A stretch of 64,000 bases of DNA from Melioribacter roseus P3M-2 (GTDB lineage: Bacteria; Bacteroidota; Ignavibacteria; Ignavibacteriales; Melioribacteraceae), in NCBI RefSeq assembly GCF_000279145.1, contig NC_018178.1:744001-808000 (forward strand), in the 5' to 3' direction. The position numbers were made by a program, and so were the translations under genes. Below, one piece after another: positions 61,001 through 64,000 of this stretch. The notes under the pieces are model-generated. The model saw only the letters and a program-made list of their open reading frames with translations, did no database searches and was not told the origin of the DNA. Numbering within the stretch: position 1 is the stretch's first letter; each line of letters begins with the position of its first letter.

Positions 61001-62560
61001 AGCGCAATTTTTCTCTTCATTTGCTTGTAAATATTGCAGGATGCATTCGTCTAGTTTTTCGTTATTCCCGTTATAAAGCTCAATAGCGCACTTGTCAACC
61101 GCCGAATTGCCGACGTTCTTCGCCGTTACCGTTATTTCGGAAAGATTATTAATTAGCTGAAAAGGATTTTTCACGATTACCGTATCGAGTTTAACGTCGT
61201 ACTTTTTGGGCGACAACGAATTAATTGCTCCCGGCGTACCGTTCGACTTGCTTTTTGTCGCTCCCCAATTCTCCGGTTGATGTGAATATCTTCCGGCATT
61301 TATTCTTTCGAGCGATTTTCCGTTAACTCCCCCGTATTCTTCGTTATAATAAACGCTGTCTATGACGTTTTTATAATTATCCTTTAAGACAATTTCGTCG
61401 CCGCCGTTATTTAAATACGGGAGATTTGCCGACAGCATATCAAATTCATGTTTGTAAAACTCTTTCAAGGATGAGTCTCTCGTAATGACGATATAGGATT
61501 CCGGATAAAGATGGTAATCTTCATCCGTCAATAAAACCGAAGATTTACTGTCGGCGACGAGCCAGCCTTTAATATTCAGCGTATCCGATGAATTATTGTA
61601 AAGTTCCAACCATTCGGGCTCCTCGTCTGCAGGAGCGTACATAATCTCGTTGACGACGATATCGTTATAATTTGCCTCCGGTTCGAAAATCCTTATTTCG
61701 ACATCCGCGGTATTGTTTGAACTCGTTTCGTCGTAATCGCTAGCAATCAGCGCGGCAATCTTGTAAACTCCCGATTGTGTAAATGCGTAATCGAAATTAA
61801 TATACAGCGAGTCGCCGGGATTAAGATTTGAATAAGTTTCGTAAAATATTTCGGTCGTAACCGAATCGCCTTTGGATGCCAAGACTTTCAGAATAAATTC
61901 ATTCGATTCTTTCAAACCGCCGTTGCGGACGACAATCGTAAAAACTATATTCTTCTCAATCATTTGATCGTTATGCGATAGAGACAAGCTACATAAACAG
62001 AGATCATATTCCACCGGAGACACAGAATTTTTTCTGCCGGGCGTGCCGCCGATTATCAAAGAATTTTCCCAGCCGAGATTTTCGTCGACGCTTATCAATT
62101 CATCGGAATACCCCGCAGAATTATCCGCGATATACATATGGCTGTCGATTATGTTACCGTTCTTATCCACAATCGACACTTCCCTGTCCGAAGAATTCGA
62201 CATACCGGAGCTGCCGAACGCATTATCGTCGATTGTCATTATAATAACGGTATCGGGAATCGAGTCCATGTACATTCCTGCAGTAGTATCATAATCCGCT
62301 TCGAGTATTACTACATAAGATCTGGGTAAAAGCAAAGTCCCGTTTTTAAGAGGCAGCAAATAATCCGCCGAAGATGTGTGATATTTAATGCCGAATTCCG
62401 TTAAATTGTACGTTTCCGTGTAAGACTTATTGAAGAGTTCTATGAATTCTCCGTTGCTCTCGGAAGGACGGAACATTATTTCGCTTATAATCAGATTCTG
62501 AGCCGTAATATTCGTAACAACGGGAAAAAGAAAGACGATTAGCTTTTTCCACTGTTTCAT
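58013..62560 (-). CDS. Giant surface protein with six lamin-tail domains and C-terminal sorting domain
   Basis: A 1515-residue exported protein. Signal peptide MKQWKKLIVFLFPVVTNITA, then six lamin-tail (LTD) domains that begin with NEIM-type sequences (first ISEIMFRP) near residues 25, 300, 568, 828, 1092 and 1255 and share WLELYNNS-like and SVYYNEEYGG-like segments. CARDB-like Ig domains (e.g. KYDVKLDTVIV, NYDVKIDRVNI) separate most of them. The end (NPFSPDGDGYEDF to KKPLVSARKL, about 1420-1515) resembles FlgD-type/T9SS C-terminal domains. ATG 62560 behind AGGG. It likely sits on the cell surface in adhesion; this is inference. Confidence 0.9.
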   Translation of the reverse strand: MKQWKKLIVFLFPVVTNITAQNLIISEIMFRPSESNGEFIELFNKSYTETYNLTEFGIKYHTSSADYLLPLKNGTLLLPRSYVVILEADYDTTAGMYMDSIPDTVIIMTIDDNAFGSSGMSNSSDREVSIVDKNGNIIDSHMYIADNSAGYSDELISVDENLGWENSLIIGGTPGRKNSVSPVEYDLCLCSLSLSHNDQMIEKNIVFTIVVRNGGLKESNEFILKVLASKGDSVTTEIFYETYSNLNPGDSLYINFDYAFTQSGVYKIAALIASDYDETSSNNTADVEIRIFEPEANYNDIVVNEIMYAPADEEPEWLELYNNSSDTLNIKGWLVADSKSSVLLTDEDYHLYPESYIVITRDSSLKEFYKHEFDMLSANLPYLNNGGDEIVLKDNYKNVIDSVYYNEEYGGVNGKSLERINAGRYSHQPENWGATKSKSNGTPGAINSLSPKKYDVKLDTVIVKNPFQLINNLSEITVTAKNVGNSAVDKCAIELYNGNNEKLDECILQYLQANEEKNCAFGIIESNTGRSEYYCVVFSETDQYHDNDTLFFSIDYVDKLLNGNDLVINEIMYAPNPPEPEWIEIFDNTSEEINLKKMELVVGDKRCELSASDYLINPGDYLLVSNDSSIAGIYTDVKIIFTDFSYFRNSGEKLKLVDSLGRTIDSVFYNSAWGGRSGKSLERIDAFRSGSDSLNWRESKDANGSTPGKKNSNAIKNYDVKIDRVNINSIRPVLGESICITVYLNNAGREPLEGNLMVYMITNGKKEKIISEYLMVYETSILNYDSLFRISKPVDLEILFYSVNDEDTSNNYYNAAIIPGYLPGSLLINEIMFYPSDEMPEWIELYNNSESIIYLNEFTVNDRYTNVSVIKMDSSFVKPREYLIIAADSSFFEYYDVEANVAVTGLPVLNNDSDAVVIKDARGVTIDSVFYHPSGVKKAGVSYERRSVDLSSNDTLNWNFSQDSSGATPGRKNSAGLNRRDLAVGRICFDKDYAKSDDPVRICCDVINKGTENANNFIVEIFAAKNGAYELLERFIYDLLSPFDTVTICTEEKYPAQDNSDLMAKIIYLYDEDITDNERKSKLTFGYKKGALVINEIMYNPSGNEPEWIEIFNATENEINLKNWALSDIIPEPGRQIKVNEDIYITPFQYLVLCPEGYNKCPEGAVLLSEFLLLNNTEDGIVIYDSYGNCIDSLYYKSGRTGKNGVSLEKISPYADGSDSANWSLSLSPTGSTPLKENSIVNLPAIENHQIVINEIMYEPEEANSEFVELYNNSGESLQAGGLSIAGHNNFRIVNELTIISPYEYFLIANDSALIDYYGTNTKIFVDKSFSLPNEGAVIKLVDFHGNLIDSLRYNSEWHSPLINNTKNKSLERINPSISSTDENNWSTSVNSGGATPGMENSIYTKGTDTEEEVTIYPNPFSPDGDGYEDFTAITIKLNNKIGLVRIRVFDSKGRPVKTLEKSRPAGPETVIVYDGLDDNYKPLRTGIYILLIEVIDEYGATTVFKKPLVSARKL

Positions 62561-62673
62561 TGCCCTGCTATTTACTTATGCCCTTCCTGAAAATAAACAT
62601 TCCTCAATTAATTTTCATAACAAAACCGGAAATAATTATATTGCATCGTGTCAAATTATACGGGAATACAAAC

Positions 62674-64000
62674 ATGAAAAGAATACTCCGGTCAGCCGTT
62701 TTATTTTATTCAATTTTTATATCCGCATTCAATTCATTTTCACAAACCGATTCGGTATTTAACAAAATCTACAAACTGGGCACAGAAGACAACCGGGTAA
62801 TGGAGCATCAACATTATCTTTGCAATGTGTTCGGAGGCAGACTTACAGGCTCAAATGCATATACAAACGCAGCTTTGTGGGCTCTGGACAAATTCAAAGA
62901 ATGGGGACTAGACGCTTATCTGGACGAAGTGGGAGAAATGCCTGTGGGATTCGACAGAGGTCCTTGGTTCGGAAAGATGATTGAGCCTTACGAAAAGAAC
63001 CTTACATTCGGAACTCCTTCATATACCGCCCCCACGAAAGGGGTTCAGGAAGGATGTGCAATTTACCTGCCCGACTCGGTAATCATTCACAGCTCGAGCT
63101 TGAAAGACACGGCGGCAGGCAAGTGGATTTTGATTGAAGGAGAAAATAACGGCTGGGCGCGCGACAAAGATTCGATTTCAATAATTACAAAAAATTTGAT
63201 AAATGCAGGAGCTCTGGGCACAATACAGAAATCGCCTTTCCCCTTGAGACTTCTCGAATCGCGTTGCGTCGATTCCTGGGATAATCTTCCTGTTTTACCG
63301 GATATTAAATTAATAGACGAGCAGTATGACGAGATATTTAATTTACTGCAAGAGAATAAAATTGTAAAACTCCAATTCGACGTCAGGAATCATTTTTATC
63401 GGGGCCCCGTTAAATATCATAACGTCATAGGGATTCTAAAAGGCTCGGAAAAACCCGATGAATACGTAATACTCGGAGCGCATCTAGATTCGTTCGACGG
63501 CGCAACCGGGGCTATCGACAACGGCTCCGGCGTAGCGCGAATGATGGAAGCGATACGATTATTGAGCGCGGCGGGCGCAAAACCGAAACGTTCAATCATG
63601 ATACAGTTGTACGCCGCAGAGGAAAGAGGTCTTGTCGGCTCCAAATCGTGGGTCGAGAAAAACAAATATACTCTCGATAAGATTTCCATAATGTTTAACA
63701 ATGACGGCGGCACAAATCCGCTAGTCGCTTTGGGACTGCCCGAATCGATATTAAAGCAAGTTGAAGGCGTTTTAAATCCGATAAGAGAACTCAAGTTTGA
63801 ATATCCGTTTTCACTCGATACGATACCCAAATTCAGACGCGCAGGCAGAGGAGGCACCGACAGCCATTCTTTCATAATGAACGGCGTTCCCGCTCCCCGG
63901 CTTATTCTAAGAGGTCCGCACGTATACAGACGGACGTGGCATTCGATATTTGACACGTATAACGAAGTGATCCCGTCGGCGCAAAAACATTCGTCGCTTA
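62674..64000 (+). CDS. M28-family peptidase, partial (3' end outside window)
   Basis: From ATG 62674 an open frame runs off the right edge (442 codons visible). Signal peptide MKRILRSAVLFYSIFISAFNSFSQ, then a protease-associated-type insert (about 100-240) and the M28 zinc domain: H270 and D272 (GAHLDSFDG), AIDNGSGVA, E316-E317 (YAAEERGLVGS), FNNDGGTNP, and a late His in GTDSHSFIMNG. It resembles carboxypeptidase Q-like secreted M28 enzymes. It is divergent from the giant LTD gene with 113 bp between them. The C-terminus, including any sorting domain, is not visible. Confidence 0.9.
   Translation, partial: MKRILRSAVLFYSIFISAFNSFSQTDSVFNKIYKLGTEDNRVMEHQHYLCNVFGGRLTGSNAYTNAALWALDKFKEWGLDAYLDEVGEMPVGFDRGPWFGKMIEPYEKNLTFGTPSYTAPTKGVQEGCAIYLPDSVIIHSSSLKDTAAGKWILIEGENNGWARDKDSISIITKNLINAGALGTIQKSPFPLRLLESRCVDSWDNLPVLPDIKLIDEQYDEIFNLLQENKIVKLQFDVRNHFYRGPVKYHNVIGILKGSEKPDEYVILGAHLDSFDGATGAIDNGSGVARMMEAIRLLSAAGAKPKRSIMIQLYAAEERGLVGSKSWVEKNKYTLDKISIMFNNDGGTNPLVALGLPESILKQVEGVLNPIRELKFEYPFSLDTIPKFRRAGRGGTDSHSFIMNGVPAPRLILRGPHVYRRTWHSIFDTYNEVIPSAQKHSSL

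Noticed and set aside
1-64000. CRISPR arrays, tRNA and rRNA genes, prophage
   Set aside because: No regular short repeats with spacers, no cloverleaf-like sequences in the gaps, no phage structural genes were seen.

Overview
The window looks like a chromosomal segment of a Gram-negative bacterium of the Ignavibacteria (Chlorobi/Bacteroidetes side), close to Melioribacter or Ignavibacterium. This is inferred from proteins carrying type IX secretion (T9SS) C-terminal sorting domains with the NYPNPFN signature (1073-2299, 5184-5858), a PorV/PorQ-like outer-membrane protein, a DUF5686 protein, moderate GC, and several candidate Bacteroidetes-type TAnnTTTG promoter boxes. About 60 genes are packed tightly on both strands. 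I saw no rRNA, tRNA or CRISPR array. Both window edges cut a gene: a PAS sensor protein on the left and an M28 peptidase on the right.

Left part (1-19,965): a PAS sensor fragment, a secreted M28 aminopeptidase, a FabK/nitronate-monooxygenase-like flavoenzyme, and a divergent pair of mini-cytochromes that share one CxxCHVNPxGG module, one on an outer-membrane barrel and one on a T9SS cargo. Then come dxr and rseP, a TonB-dependent receptor, glycyl-tRNA synthetase (apparently starting at an ATC codon), a DUF1684 lipoprotein followed by a sensor-less histidine kinase and a REC-LytTR regulator, a PAS histidine kinase, DUF5686 and a TIGR01777 epimerase.

Middle (19,966-37,058): a three-gene operon of pseudopilin-like proteins, an ICMT-type methyltransferase, a cell-wall amidase, a small cytochrome c, class II aldolase, Aat transferase, CBS and DUF2721 proteins, Xaa-Pro aminopeptidase, a DMT transporter, a Tat-type metallo-beta-lactamase-fold protein, a TPM protein, phosphoglycerate mutase, a PorV-like protein, and a TPR histidine kinase.

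Accessory spot (37,100-40,320): a complete IS110-family element (37405-39094) interrupts a small two-transmembrane gene. The host reading frame is restored exactly when the element and one copy of a CT core are removed. The 216-nt leader of the element folds into two guide-loop-like structures and looks like a bridge RNA. A 6-nt segment in it is complementary to the core plus the element's own left end.

Right part (40,528-64,000): transketolase, a Y-family polymerase, an operon of tryptophanase, a DUF4905-like protein and the AMMECR1/MEMO pair, a Yip1 protein, priA, ferredoxin, thioredoxin, a histidinol-phosphatase-like enzyme, TsaC/Sua5, a PAS histidine kinase whose last residues are displaced by a frameshift in an A8 run, an M24 peptidase, a stand-alone CarH-like B12 domain with the W-x9-EH light-sensor motif, a sphingomyelin-synthase-type PAP2 protein, and a 1515-residue surface protein with six lamin-tail domains.
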